Source of the DNA: Deltaproteobacteria bacterium | Lineage (GTDB): Bacteria > Myxococcota_A > Polyangia > Nannocystales > Nannocystaceae | Length of the DNA: 64,000 nt | Direction of reading: 5' to 3' | NCBI GenBank assembly: GCA_016709225.1 | Contig: JADJEE010000001.1 | Span: 1,612,001 to 1,676,000, forward strand | In this document: piece by piece, positions 27,383 through 35,557 of the stretch | How the letters are laid out: each line of letters begins with the position of its first letter | How positions within the stretch are numbered: the stretch's first letter is position 1 | Translations under genes and position numbers: made by a program | Notes under the pieces: model-generated | The model's database searches: none | What the model was told of the DNA's origin: nothing | What the model saw: the letters and a program-made list of their open reading frames with translations, nothing else

Positions 27383-27673
27383 TCAGTCCGCGCAGGCGGT
27401 GAACCCGATCGCGCGACACGCCGCCAGGCCGGTGGCCTCGTCGGTCGCCGTCGACGTCGACGAAGATCATCGACGCCGTCGCCGTCGAGATCCGCCGCGG
27501 CGATGGCGCTGGCGTCGGAGGCGACCACACCGAGTTCGGTCGCGGTTGCGTCGGGAGCGACCTGTGCTGGGCGTGCGCGACGTAGCCGACGCGCGGGCGC
27601 TGACGGGGACGCTCGACCGCGACGCCGACGAGTCCGCGCGCCTGTGCGTCGCCCGGTCAGCCCCGAGCCGGAG
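27383..27673 (-). pseudogene. Possible frameshifted FG-GAP-type remnant
   Basis: The 347 bp between trpB and the ADYC gene hold no intact gene. On the minus strand one frame reads TELGVVASDASAIAAADLDGDGVDD, with the DxDGDGxxD calcium-site pattern of FG-GAP/type-3 repeats. It then runs into an Arg-rich shadow, while the next frame continues with VDVDGD and another ends sensibly as DEATGLAACRAIGFTACAD before a stop at 27383. This suggests a decayed coding tail broken by small indels. No start or full domain can be seen. Confidence 0.3.
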
Positions 27674-28654
27674 TCAGTCGCACGCTGCGATGGGCGTGTG
27701 CGCCGAGCGATCTGCAAGCAACGCCGACGACGCCGCGGGGTGCTCCAATCGGTCGCATGCCGGCAGCCGATCGAAGCAGCTGGGCAGAGCACGTCGGCCG
27801 TCCTGGTCGCTGACGTCGTAGCGGGTCTGAGCCACGCACACGGCCCCGTCGGGCCCCCAGGCCGCTTCGAAGTGCAGCTCGGGATCAGGCACCATCTCCT
27901 GCACTCCGAGTGCGTCGTAGACATTGATGATCGTACCGTCGAGCGTCCACGGCGTGCCGTCGCCACAATAGTCGGCGCGAGCGAGACGCGTGCACGCCTG
28001 GTGCACGTCCGCGCCGACCGACCACGGAGCGTAGCCCCACGACACACACTTGGCGATCACGCCGTCATCGCAGGCGAAGGTCAGCAGCTTCGCGTCGTCG
28101 ATGTGATCACCTGCGTCATTCCACGAGCCCGCGACGAAGACACCGAGATCGCCGTCGTTGCACACCTGCTCGCCCTCGACGGTCAGTGCGATGCGGTCAC
28201 CGAGTCCGACGGCGTTGCGCTCCACGATCTGCACCCCGAGTTCCCGCCCGTCCGTGGTGGTCGCCCGCAAGGCGACCCCGATGAGGGACGCGGTCGTCGG
28301 ATGCCCCGTGGCGCGCAGCTGGCCCTGCTCGAGCGTCACCGGCACGTCGCTCTCGGCGAGCACGAGGGCCACGCCTGCGAGGTCGCCGATCCCGAGGAAG
28401 CGGCCCTGATCCTTCTCGCCGGGGACCGGCCCGCCCTGTTGCGAGCGACCGTTGTTCTCCCGGTCCGGACGGACTGCGCCCTGCAACGACGTGCCTTGAT
28501 CCCTTTCACCGGCCCGCGCGGCACGAAACTCTGCGTCCGACGGGACGGGAAAGCACCGTTCGCCGAGCAGAGCGTCGTGCTCGCTTTGCTGGTCGCAGGC
28601 AGAGGTCGCGATGCAGAGGATGACGAGGAGCGGTAGGTCGTGGATGTGCGGCAT
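27674..28654 (-). CDS. ADYC-motif lipoprotein
   Basis: About 326 residues. ATG 28654 begins a lipoprotein signal (MPHIHDLPLLVILCIATSAC). A Gln/Gly-rich spacer follows (about 40-80). The main domain has regularly placed Cys and ends in the ADYC block: ACDDGVIAKCVSWGYAPW, QACTRLARADYCGDGTPWT. ADYC domains are, from memory, myxobacterial surface proteins of unknown role. An upstream in-frame start would put 34 extra residues before the signal. It lies inside the block that separates trpF from trpB. Confidence 0.85.
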   Translation of the reverse strand: MPHIHDLPLLVILCIATSACDQQSEHDALLGERCFPVPSDAEFRAARAGERDQGTSLQGAVRPDRENNGRSQQGGPVPGEKDQGRFLGIGDLAGVALVLAESDVPVTLEQGQLRATGHPTTASLIGVALRATTTDGRELGVQIVERNAVGLGDRIALTVEGEQVCNDGDLGVFVAGSWNDAGDHIDDAKLLTFACDDGVIAKCVSWGYAPWSVGADVHQACTRLARADYCGDGTPWTLDGTIINVYDALGVQEMVPDPELHFEAAWGPDGAVCVAQTRYDVSDQDGRRALPSCFDRLPACDRLEHPAASSALLADRSAHTPIAACD

Positions 28655-29067
28655 GTGGAACCAGCCTGGAGGGGTCGGCCACGAGAAGACTGGGGACGAA
28701 GGTCGCTTGATCACTCGGTCGTTGAAGACGCGTGGACGATAGCCAGCCACTTCCAACCCACGGCGTCATCGTCGGCGGGCTCGAAAGGTTCGCCGGCATG
28801 CGAGGCGCGTGTACGCCGCTCGCCAGCGCGCTCGAGCGACCGCGAGCGGCAAAGGTCACGCCCAGGAACCGCCACCATGTCGCCCCGCCGCGTGCAACGA
28901 CCGCAAACGGGACGAGCACGATCGTCGTGATCGCCGCCCGGTCGCCGGGCGCGCGACGGACGTGCACGGGGCTCGCGGTCACGTCGCCTCGGATCCCTGC
29001 GACCGGCTACCATCGCGTCGACGTCGCCGCATCGAGGTCGCCCTCGCGACCGGATGGCGCCCGTGCC
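28655..29067. other. 413-bp divergent intergenic region
   Basis: Lies between the minus-strand ADYC gene and the plus-strand envelope gene at 29068. Frames on both strands are open but Arg/Ser/Pro-biased with no domain or signal peptide, so I see no gene. It must hold promoters for both sides and possibly the target of the sigma factor encoded at 30024. No clear -35/-10 pair or repeat stands out. Confidence 0.5.
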
Positions 29068-30027
29068 ATGCTGCTCCCGCTCGTCATCTCCGTGTTCGTG
29101 GATGCGCCGACCGTGCAGTGGCACGCGCCGCCGCAGTGCCCCGACGCGTCGGCGTTCGAGGCCCGGCTCGGCGCGCTGCTCGGTGATGCCGCCGCATACG
29201 ACGCGCAGGCGGTGGTGACGGTCGAGCCCGATCCCGAGGGTGGCTTCGTCGCGCAGGTGCGGTGCTCGGCCGGCGGCGACGAGACGATCCGCGAGGTCCG
29301 CGGGCCGATGTGCGAGAGCGTGGCCGATGCCGCGGCGCTCGTGCTCGCGGTGCAGATCGACGCGCTCGCGGTCGAGGCCACGGCCGCGGTCGAGACCCGC
29401 CCGTTGCCGCCGCCACCGCTGCGCGAGCCCGATCGCGCGGCCCTGCCCGCGCCGGTGCGTCCGCCCACGGCGACCCCGGCACCGCCGCCACGTCGCGCCC
29501 GACGGCTGCGCGGCGCGGTGATCGTGGGCGGCGGCGGATCGTTCCGCCAGGTGCCCGCGCCGTCGCCCGCGGTGACGGTAGGTGGCGCGCTGCTGCTGCG
29601 TCGCGCCCGCGTCGAGCTCGACGCGACGTGGGTGCCCGGCCGTACGGCGCGCCTGCCCGCGCCCGACACCGAGGCCGGCGCGCGCGTCGGCCTCGTCACC
29701 GCAGCGCTGCGCGCGGGCTTCGTGCCGACGGTGCGCACCGTCTCGTTCCCCTTGCTCGCGGGCCTCGAGGTCGGCGACATGACGGCGCTCGGGGTCGGGG
29801 TGACGAACCCGCGGCGGCGTCACGGCGCGTGGGTGGCCGCGCTCGTCGGTGCCGGCATCGCGTGGGCGCCGGTGCCCCGCTTCGCGCTGCGCCTCGATCC
29901 CACGCTCGCCCTCGCGATCGCGCGCCCGCGCTTCGGCGTCGCCGCAACCGAGGGCGTCCGGCCGCTGCCGCCGGCCCCGGTGGTCGGCGTGCGCCTGGCC
30001 GCGACGATCGAGGTGCGGTTTCCGTGA
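29068..30027 (+). CDS. Exported protein, first gene of ECF sigma module
   Basis: About 319 residues. ATG 29068 gives a short hydrophobic leader (MLLPLVISVFVDAPTVQW). Residues 15-110 form a small domain (CPDASAFEARLGALL; CESVADAAALVLAVQIDAL), followed by a Pro-rich linker and arginines. The C-terminal 170 residues alternate in a beta-strand manner (GGALLLRRARVELDATWVPG; WVAALVGAGIAWAPVPRFALRLDP) and end in a short beta strand (LAATIEVRFP), like a small outer-membrane barrel. Its stop overlaps the sigma GTG by 4 bp, tying expression to the sigma factor. Function is not known. Confidence 0.7.
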   Translation: MLLPLVISVFVDAPTVQWHAPPQCPDASAFEARLGALLGDAAAYDAQAVVTVEPDPEGGFVAQVRCSAGGDETIREVRGPMCESVADAAALVLAVQIDALAVEATAAVETRPLPPPPLREPDRAALPAPVRPPTATPAPPPRRARRLRGAVIVGGGGSFRQVPAPSPAVTVGGALLLRRARVELDATWVPGRTARLPAPDTEAGARVGLVTAALRAGFVPTVRTVSFPLLAGLEVGDMTALGVGVTNPRRRHGAWVAALVGAGIAWAPVPRFALRLDPTLALAIARPRFGVAATEGVRPLPPAPVVGVRLAATIEVRFP

Positions 30028-30614
30028 CGGATCGGCCCCACGCCGGGCACCCCGAAGCGATGGGGTCTGCCCGCAGCGCCGAAGGGGTCGAGGCCGAGTT
30101 CGCGGCGCTCTACCTGCGCTTCCACGACGGCATCCGCCGGACGCTGGGCTGCCTCGGCGTGCCGACCGCCGCGCTCGACGACGCGGTGCAGGAGGTGTTC
30201 GTCGTGGTGCATCGACGCATGGACGATCCGGCGCGCATCGAGGGCGTGCGCGGCTGGATGTATGGCATCGCACGGCGGGTCGCGTGGCGGCACCATCGCA
30301 CCGCGGGTCGCATCGCCCGCAAGCACGCCGCGGTCGAGCCGCCGGCCGACGATGGTCGCTCGCCGGAGCGCGAGCTCGAGCGACGCGAGGCGATCGCCTT
30401 CATGCACGAGTTCCTCGACAGTCTCGATCCCGATCAGCGCGAAGTGTTCGTCCTCGCGGAGATCGAGGGGCTCTCGGCGCCCGAGATCGCGGGCGTCGTC
30501 GAGGGCAAGCTCAACACCGTGTACTCGCGGCTCCGCCTCGCGCGGGCCCGGTTCGAACAGGCGCTCGCGCGGCAACACGCCCGCACGCGCCGCGAGGTCC
30601 GCCATGCCACGTGA
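30024..30614 (+). CDS. ECF-type sigma-70 factor
   Basis: A 196-residue extracytoplasmic-function sigma factor. Sigma region 2 spans about 25-90 (ALYLRFHDGIRRTLGCLG, DDAVQEVFVVVHRRM, IEGVRGWMYGIARRVAW). Region 4 spans about 130-185 (FLDSLDPDQREVFVLAEIEG, EIAGVVEGKLNTVYSRLRLA). No region 3, as expected. GTG 30024 overlaps the previous stop; ATG 30060 is an alternative. The downstream membrane gene overlaps by 11 bp and is the likely anti-sigma or sensor. Confidence 0.92.
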   Translation: MTDRPHAGHPEAMGSARSAEGVEAEFAALYLRFHDGIRRTLGCLGVPTAALDDAVQEVFVVVHRRMDDPARIEGVRGWMYGIARRVAWRHHRTAGRIARKHAAVEPPADDGRSPERELERREAIAFMHEFLDSLDPDQREVFVLAEIEGLSAPEIAGVVEGKLNTVYSRLRLARARFEQALARQHARTRREVRHAT

Positions 30615-31455
30615 TCCCGCAGTGTCCGCGATCGAAGCCTTTCGCCGGGCGACCACGTGCGCCCCGACGCTGCGCGACGCCAACTGGGCCGCCGTGCAGG
30701 CACGGGTCGCCGCCGGCGTGGACGACGTCGGAGGCGCCGACGTCGACGACGACCCACGCGTCGTTCCAACGCTGTACCGCGGGCGATCCGCGACGCGGAC
30801 GTGGGTGGTGATGGGCGTCGCGCTCGCGGCCGCGGCCGCGGCGGTGTGGTGGGGCGCCCGTGGGTGGTCGGACGCATCGGTCCTCGCCGATCGCCAGGGC
30901 GTCGAGCAAGCGATCGACGCGACGCGGCCCGTCGCGGTCGCTGGCCGAGCGCAGCCGACTCCGGCGACGCCGCCGTCCTCGCACCGCGAAGCATCGACGC
31001 AGGCACCGGCCAGGTCGCCCATCGTCGATCCGCAGCGGCCCGCCGCGTCGACGACCGCGGCGGCCGTCGACGCGACGCCGATGGTACCGCCGTCGCGCGA
31101 CGCGCCGCCCGACCAGCCTGCCGACGGGCCTGCCGACGGGCCTGCCGACGGGCCTGCCGATGGGCCCGCCGACGATCCGCTGGAACGCGAGGCGCAGCTC
31201 ATCGCCAGCGGACGCGCGGCCCTCGGTCGCGGTGCACTCGACGACGCAGCCGCGGCGATCGAACGCCACGGGCGCGAGTTCCCCCGCGGGAGCATGGCCC
31301 CGGAGCGCATGGCGCTGGCGGTGCGCCTGCAGTGTGCGCGCCGGGATCCAGCGGCGGCGCGCGCAGCCGCGGCGGCCTTCTTGCGCGCGCACGCCGACTC
31401 GTCGCTCGCCCGGCGCCTCGCCGCCAACCCGTGCGGCGGTGATGAGAATCCGTGA
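30604..31455 (+). CDS. Membrane protein paired with ECF sigma factor (possible anti-sigma)
   Basis: A 283-residue single-pass protein. The N-terminal cytosolic 60 residues (MPRDPAVSAIEAFRRATT ... VAAGVDDVGG) precede a TM helix (TWVVMGVALAAAAAAVWW, about 67-84). The outside part has a Pro/Ala/Thr-rich stalk containing a PADG repeat, then a helical TPR-like end (LIASGRAALGRGALDDAAAA ... ALAVRLQCARRDPAAA). No HxxxCxxC zinc anti-sigma motif. Anti-sigma role is inferred from position and topology only; start overlaps the sigma gene by 11 bp. Confidence 0.75.
   Translation: MPRDPAVSAIEAFRRATTCAPTLRDANWAAVQARVAAGVDDVGGADVDDDPRVVPTLYRGRSATRTWVVMGVALAAAAAAVWWGARGWSDASVLADRQGVEQAIDATRPVAVAGRAQPTPATPPSSHREASTQAPARSPIVDPQRPAASTTAAAVDATPMVPPSRDAPPDQPADGPADGPADGPADGPADDPLEREAQLIASGRAALGRGALDDAAAAIERHGREFPRGSMAPERMALAVRLQCARRDPAAARAAAAAFLRAHADSSLARRLAANPCGGDENP
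31117..31164 (+). repeat. 12-bp tandem repeat, four copies (PADG codons)
   Basis: CCTGCCGACGGG repeats at 31117, 31129 and 31141, with a one-base variant at 31153 and a decayed fifth copy after it. It codes for PADG units in the periplasmic stalk of the sigma-linked membrane protein. In-frame, so copy changes only alter stalk length. Confidence 0.85.
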
Positions 31456-31488
31456 CGGATCACCGCTGCTGCCGGGCACCTCTCGATC

Positions 31489-32397
31489 ATGACGATGATG
31501 ACCTTGCACCGCCTCCTCGTTGCCCTCGCGCTCGCGCCCGCTGCCGTCGCATGCGGCGTGAAGACCGTCGGCGACCTCGACGACACCGATGGCGGCTCCG
31601 GCGATGGCTCCGGCGATGGCTCGTCGGGCTCCGCCGGCAGCAGTGACGCCTCTGCGTCGGCGTCGAGCACCACCGCGGTCGCGACGACCGACGACACCAG
31701 CAGCGGGGGCAGCTCGAGCGCGGGCGACGATGGCTCGTGCCCACCGTTCGACGGCTCGACCTGCGATCCGCAGGAGCAGCTCGGTCCCGCGGCCGCGGCG
31801 TGGACCCTCGACGGCGACGCGTTCGGCGCCGTCGATGTCGTCGACGTGGCGTGCAGCGTGGCCGAGTTCGCCGACGACGACACGACCATGACCATCACGC
31901 TCGAGTGCGACGAGCAGGAGCTCTCGCAGCACACGATCACCGCGCCACGCAACGACGTGACGCCGCTGAACCTCGGGATCGGCACCCTCGTCCGCCTCTC
32001 CCATCACGCCCAGATGCCGTTCTGGCGCGAGCAGTGGTTCAACCTCAGCACCCCGGAGGGCCGGCTCATCCTCGGCGGCGTGCAGGCGAGCGCAGTGCTC
32101 CCCGCCGACGCGCCGGACTTCTTCGCGCCGCTCGGCGTCACGCTGCTCGACGACGTCTGCGACGCCGAGCCGGACTGCGACCAGTCCTGTGGCCCCATCC
32201 GCCGCGACGCGATCGGCGTGGCGCTCGACGACGGCGAGCCGGTCGCGATCTACGACGGCAACGCCGACATCGTGGGCGCACCGACGGGCTACACCGTGGT
32301 GGTCGGCGATGCGTACTCGCAGGTCGGCGAGCCAACCTGCGCCGACACGCCCAAGGCGTGGTTCGAGATCGTCATGTACGACTCGAGCGAAGGGTGA
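31489..32397 (+). CDS. Lipoprotein with Ser/Gly/Asp linker
   Basis: About 302 residues. A lipoprotein leader (MTMMTLHRLLVALALAPAAVAC) precedes an 85-residue Gly/Ser/Asp/Ala/Thr spacer and a compact C-terminal domain with several Cys (CPPFDGSTCDPQ; VVDVACSVAEFADD; CDAEPDCDQSCGPIRRD; TCADTPKAWFEI). I do not recognise the domain. It lies 33 bp after the sigma-linked membrane gene in the same direction, so it is likely the last gene of that operon or a target of the sigma factor. Convergent with trpF. Confidence 0.75.
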   Translation: MTMMTLHRLLVALALAPAAVACGVKTVGDLDDTDGGSGDGSGDGSSGSAGSSDASASASSTTAVATTDDTSSGGSSSAGDDGSCPPFDGSTCDPQEQLGPAAAAWTLDGDAFGAVDVVDVACSVAEFADDDTTMTITLECDEQELSQHTITAPRNDVTPLNLGIGTLVRLSHHAQMPFWREQWFNLSTPEGRLILGGVQASAVLPADAPDFFAPLGVTLLDDVCDAEPDCDQSCGPIRRDAIGVALDDGEPVAIYDGNADIVGAPTGYTVVVGDAYSQVGEPTCADTPKAWFEIVMYDSSEG

Positions 32398-32426
32398 GCG
32401 CCGCGCTCGTCACCGCGTTGCCGAAG

Positions 32427-33086
32427 CTATCCGCGGCACGCCTGCACGAGCGCGGCGATCTTCGCCCGCGACTTCACCCCCGGCACGCCGTCCTCGGCCC
32501 CCGACGCGACGTCGAGGCCGGCCGGTCGCACCATCGCGATCGCGGCCGCGACGTTGTCGGGCGTGATGCCGCCGGCCAGCCACACCGGCATCGGCGCGAG
32601 CGCAGCCACGGCGGTGGCGGCCCACGTCCAGTCGGTGGTCACGCCCTGTCCGCCATAGCCGGGCACGTGGGCGTCGAGTAGCGCGAAGCGAGGCGCGGGC
32701 GCGGGCGACGAGAGCGTCGCGAGCTCGGGGGTGCCACGCAAGACCCACACCCACGGCACGCCGAGCGCAAGCACGTCGGGATCGACATGATCGCCGTGCA
32801 GCTGCACCGCCGCCAACGACAGCCGCGCGACCGCGTCGACGACGAATGCCGCGTCGGCATCGACGAACACGCCGATCCGCATCGGCGTCTCGCCGGCCTG
32901 CGCGAGCATGTGCGCGGCGGCGTCGATGCTCAGCCCGCGCGGCGAGCCCGACCACAGGTTGATGCCGATCGCGTCGACCCCGAACTCGCGGCAGGCGACG
33001 ACGTCGTCGCTGCGCACGAGCCCGCAGATCTTGAGCGCGACCACTGGTCCCTGCCCGCTCCGACCGGCCGCTACGGCGCGAGCCAC
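32427..33086 (-). CDS. trpF: Phosphoribosylanthranilate isomerase
   Basis: A 219-residue TIM barrel that isomerises PRA to CdRP, the third step to tryptophan. Key parts: LKICGLVRSDDV (catalytic Cys, residue 21), GINLWSGSPRGLS, VQLHGDHVD, LLDAHVPGYGGQG (catalytic Asp) and PVWLAGGITPDNV, with a C-terminal phosphate site (LDVASGAEDGVPGVKSRAKI). ATG 33086 overlaps trpC by 16 bp; a GTG at 33044 would give a family-like shorter N-terminus. Last gene of the trpEGDCF run. Confidence 0.93.
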   Translation of the reverse strand: MARAVAAGRSGQGPVVALKICGLVRSDDVVACREFGVDAIGINLWSGSPRGLSIDAAAHMLAQAGETPMRIGVFVDADAAFVVDAVARLSLAAVQLHGDHVDPDVLALGVPWVWVLRGTPELATLSSPAPAPRFALLDAHVPGYGGQGVTTDWTWAATAVAALAPMPVWLAGGITPDNVAAAIAMVRPAGLDVASGAEDGVPGVKSRAKIAALVQACRG

Positions 33087-33868
33087 TGCGCCAGCGTGGC
33101 GCCGGGATCCTCGGCGGACATCAGCGCCGAGCCCACCAACACCGCGTCGACGCCGGCCTCGGTGAGCCGACGCAGGTCGTCGGGGCCGTGCACGCCGCTC
33201 TCGGCCACGTAGGTGAACGAGGCCGGCACGCGGCGGCGTAGCTCGATCGCGCGCTGCAGATCGACGGCGAAGGTTCGCAGGTCACGGGCATTGCCACCGA
33301 TGATCTTCGCGCCCGCCGACAGCGCGCGATCGACCTCGTGGGGATCGTGGGCCTCGCACAGCACCGCCAGCCCGACACGATGGGCGAACTCCACCAGCGG
33401 CTCGAGCGTCGGCGGTGGCAGGGCCGCGACGATCAGCAGCACCGCGTCGGCGCCCGCCCGCCGCGCGTCGAGGATCTGTCGCTTGTCCAGGATGAAGTCC
33501 TTGCACAGCACCGGCACGCCGGCGGACTCGCTGGCCCGGCGCACGTCGTCGAGGCTGCCGCCGAAGTGCGCATCGGCGAGCACCGACAGCGCGACCGCAC
33601 CGGCCTGCTCGTAGGCACGGGTGATCGCGACCACGTCGGCGCCCTCGCGGATCGGCCCCAGCGACGGCGACGCGCGCTTGAACTCCGCGATGATGCGCGG
33701 CCCGCCGGGGCGATGCAGTGCGGCCTGGAAATCGCGGCACGGCGGCAACGCGTCGAGCTCGGCCTGCAGCGCGGCGTGGGTCCAGTTGCCACGATCGTGC
33801 CGCGCGCTCGCGAGCTGCGTGCGCTTGGCGGCGAGGATGCGGTCGAGGTAGGTCGTGGCCTCGGTCAT
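33071..33868 (-). CDS. trpC: Indole-3-glycerol-phosphate synthase
   Basis: A 265-residue TIM barrel closing the indole ring. Signatures: YLDRILAAKRTQLASA at the start, IIAEFKRASPSLGPI (catalytic Lys), VALSVLADAHFGGSLDDV, VLCKDFILDKRQI, IGGNARDLRTFAVDL and VAESGVHGPDDLRRL. ATG 33868 lies 7 nt after the trpD stop; ATG 33895 would overlap trpD by 20 bp. Order trpD-trpC-trpF with tight spacing supports one transcript. Confidence 0.95.
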   Translation of the reverse strand: MTEATTYLDRILAAKRTQLASARHDRGNWTHAALQAELDALPPCRDFQAALHRPGGPRIIAEFKRASPSLGPIREGADVVAITRAYEQAGAVALSVLADAHFGGSLDDVRRASESAGVPVLCKDFILDKRQILDARRAGADAVLLIVAALPPPTLEPLVEFAHRVGLAVLCEAHDPHEVDRALSAGAKIIGGNARDLRTFAVDLQRAIELRRRVPASFTYVAESGVHGPDDLRRLTEAGVDAVLVGSALMSAEDPGATLAQWLAP

Positions 33869-33875
33869 GTCGCGG

Positions 33876-34952
33876 TCACCCGAGGTCTCTATCATGGCTT
33901 CGCGCGACCAGCTGCGCCAACCGTGTGCGGGCGCTGCCGTCGTCGAGCGCGGCGGCGATGCGCGCCGCATGGCGCGGGAGATCGCTCCAAGGCCCGTCGC
34001 CGGCCGCCAACAGGGCCAACGCGCCCGATAGCTGCACCGCCGTGCGGTAGGGGCCGGGCTCGCCGTCGAGCAGCCGCAGCAGCGCCTCGGCGTTCTCGAA
34101 CGGCGAGCCGCCGGCGATCTCCGCCCACGCCACGCGCGGCAGCTCGGCGTCCTCGGGGGCCACGACCCGCCGCGACAGCTCGCCGGCGGCCAGCTCCCAC
34201 ACCAACGTCTCGCCCTCGCAGCTGGCGTCGTCGAGGCCCCAGGGCGCGCCCTCGTCGGCCGCGACGCCAGCTGCGAAGCCGTGCACGACCAGCGCGCGCG
34301 TGCTGCCCAGACGCGCCAGCGCGACCGCGAGATCGCGGCAACGCGTGGGATCGTAGACCCCCAGCAGCTGCCGCGTGGCGCCGGCCGGGTTGCACAGCGG
34401 CCCCAGCAGGTTGAAGAGCGTGCGGATGCCGAGTGCCTTGCGCACCGGCGCGGCGTGGCGCATCGCGGGGTGCAGCGCAGGCGCGAACGCGAAGCCGAGC
34501 CCGAACGCGTCGATGCCGGCCGCGACCACCGACGTCGGCGCCGCGAGATCGAGCCCGAGCAGCTCGAGCACGTCGGCGCTGCCGCACGGCCCCGACGCGC
34601 CGCGGTTGCCGTGCTTGGCCACCGGCACGCCGCAGGCCGACACCGCCAGCGCGACCGCGGTCGAGACGTTGCGCCGCGCGATGCCGCTGCCGCCGGTGCC
34701 ACAGGTGTCGAGCAGATCGCGACGGGTACACGACACCGGCACCAGCTGCTCACGCATCGCGATCGCGGCGCCGACGATCTCGTCGTCGCGCTCGCGCTTG
34801 CATGCCAGGCCCATCAGCCATGCGCCGATCTGTGCCGGCTCGCACTCGCCGGCCATGAGCTCGCGCATGCACGCGGCCACCAGCTCGCCGCCGAGGTCCT
34901 CGCGCTGCTGCAGCCGCACCAGCGCCCCGCGCATCGAAGCGTCGCCGCTCAC
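33876..34952 (-). CDS. trpD: Anthranilate phosphoribosyltransferase
   Basis: A 358-residue enzyme joining anthranilate to PRPP. The PRPP loop is DTCGTGGSG (family GTGGD has Ser here), followed by NVSTAVALAVSACGVPVAKHGNRG and FNLLGPLCNPAG. The KHGNR and SADVLE parts are intact. The acidic metal motif is visible at ELLGLDL. GTG 34952 overlaps the trpG stop by 4 bp. The C-terminal 60 residues are longer and more Ala/Arg-rich than usual. Asp-to-Ser in the GTGGD loop is the one odd change. Confidence 0.93.
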   Translation of the reverse strand: MSGDASMRGALVRLQQREDLGGELVAACMRELMAGECEPAQIGAWLMGLACKRERDDEIVGAAIAMREQLVPVSCTRRDLLDTCGTGGSGIARRNVSTAVALAVSACGVPVAKHGNRGASGPCGSADVLELLGLDLAAPTSVVAAGIDAFGLGFAFAPALHPAMRHAAPVRKALGIRTLFNLLGPLCNPAGATRQLLGVYDPTRCRDLAVALARLGSTRALVVHGFAAGVAADEGAPWGLDDASCEGETLVWELAAGELSRRVVAPEDAELPRVAWAEIAGGSPFENAEALLRLLDGEPGPYRTAVQLSGALALLAAGDGPWSDLPRHAARIAAALDDGSARTRLAQLVARSHDRDLG

Positions 34953-35557
34953 GATGCACCCGACCCGCCCGGCGTCGGCGTCAGAGCGAGGAAGTTCGCC
35001 AGCATCGCGTGGCCGTGCTCGCTGAGGATCGACTCGGGGTGGAACTGCACGCCATGGCAGGGCGCGTGCACGTGGCGCACGCCCATCAGCTCGCCCTCGG
35101 GCGTGCGCGCGTTGGCGACCAGCGCGGGCGGCAGCGTGGGCTCGAACGCGACCAGGCTGTGGTAGCGGGTGGCCGCGAACGGCGACGGTAGACCCGCGAA
35201 CACGCCGCTGCCATCGTGCACGATGGGCGAGGTCTTGCCGTGCATGATCCGCGGCGCGCCGCCGACCGTCGCGCCCAGCACCTCGCACAGGGTCTGATGC
35301 CCGAGGCAGACCCCGAGCAGCGGCACTGCGCCGGTGCGCGCCAGGCTCTCGCACAGCCCGCGGCAGACCCCGGCATCCGCCGGCGTACCGGGCCCCGGCG
35401 ACAGCACCACGTGGGTCGGCCGCCGCGCCAGCACGCCGTCGACGTCGATCGCGTCGTTGCGCAGCACCTCGACCTCGGCGCCCAGCTCGAGCAGGTACTG
35501 CACGAGGTTCCACGTGAACGAGTCGTAGTTGTCGATCATCACGACCTGCGCACTCAT
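34949..35557 (-). CDS. trpG: Anthranilate synthase glutamine amidotransferase
   Basis: A 202-residue class I amidotransferase supplying ammonia to TrpE. Catalytic triad motifs: LLGVCLGHQTLCE (Cys near 82), and VQFHPES (His and Glu). N-terminus IDNYDSFTWNLVQYL and LSPGPGTP are typical. ATG 35557 overlaps trpE by 4 bp and the stop overlaps trpD by 4 bp, so E-G-D are translationally chained. It may also serve PabB, as in many bacteria, since no pabA is seen here. Confidence 0.95.
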   Translation of the reverse strand: MSAQVVMIDNYDSFTWNLVQYLLELGAEVEVLRNDAIDVDGVLARRPTHVVLSPGPGTPADAGVCRGLCESLARTGAVPLLGVCLGHQTLCEVLGATVGGAPRIMHGKTSPIVHDGSGVFAGLPSPFAATRYHSLVAFEPTLPPALVANARTPEGELMGVRHVHAPCHGVQFHPESILSEHGHAMLANFLALTPTPGGSGAS

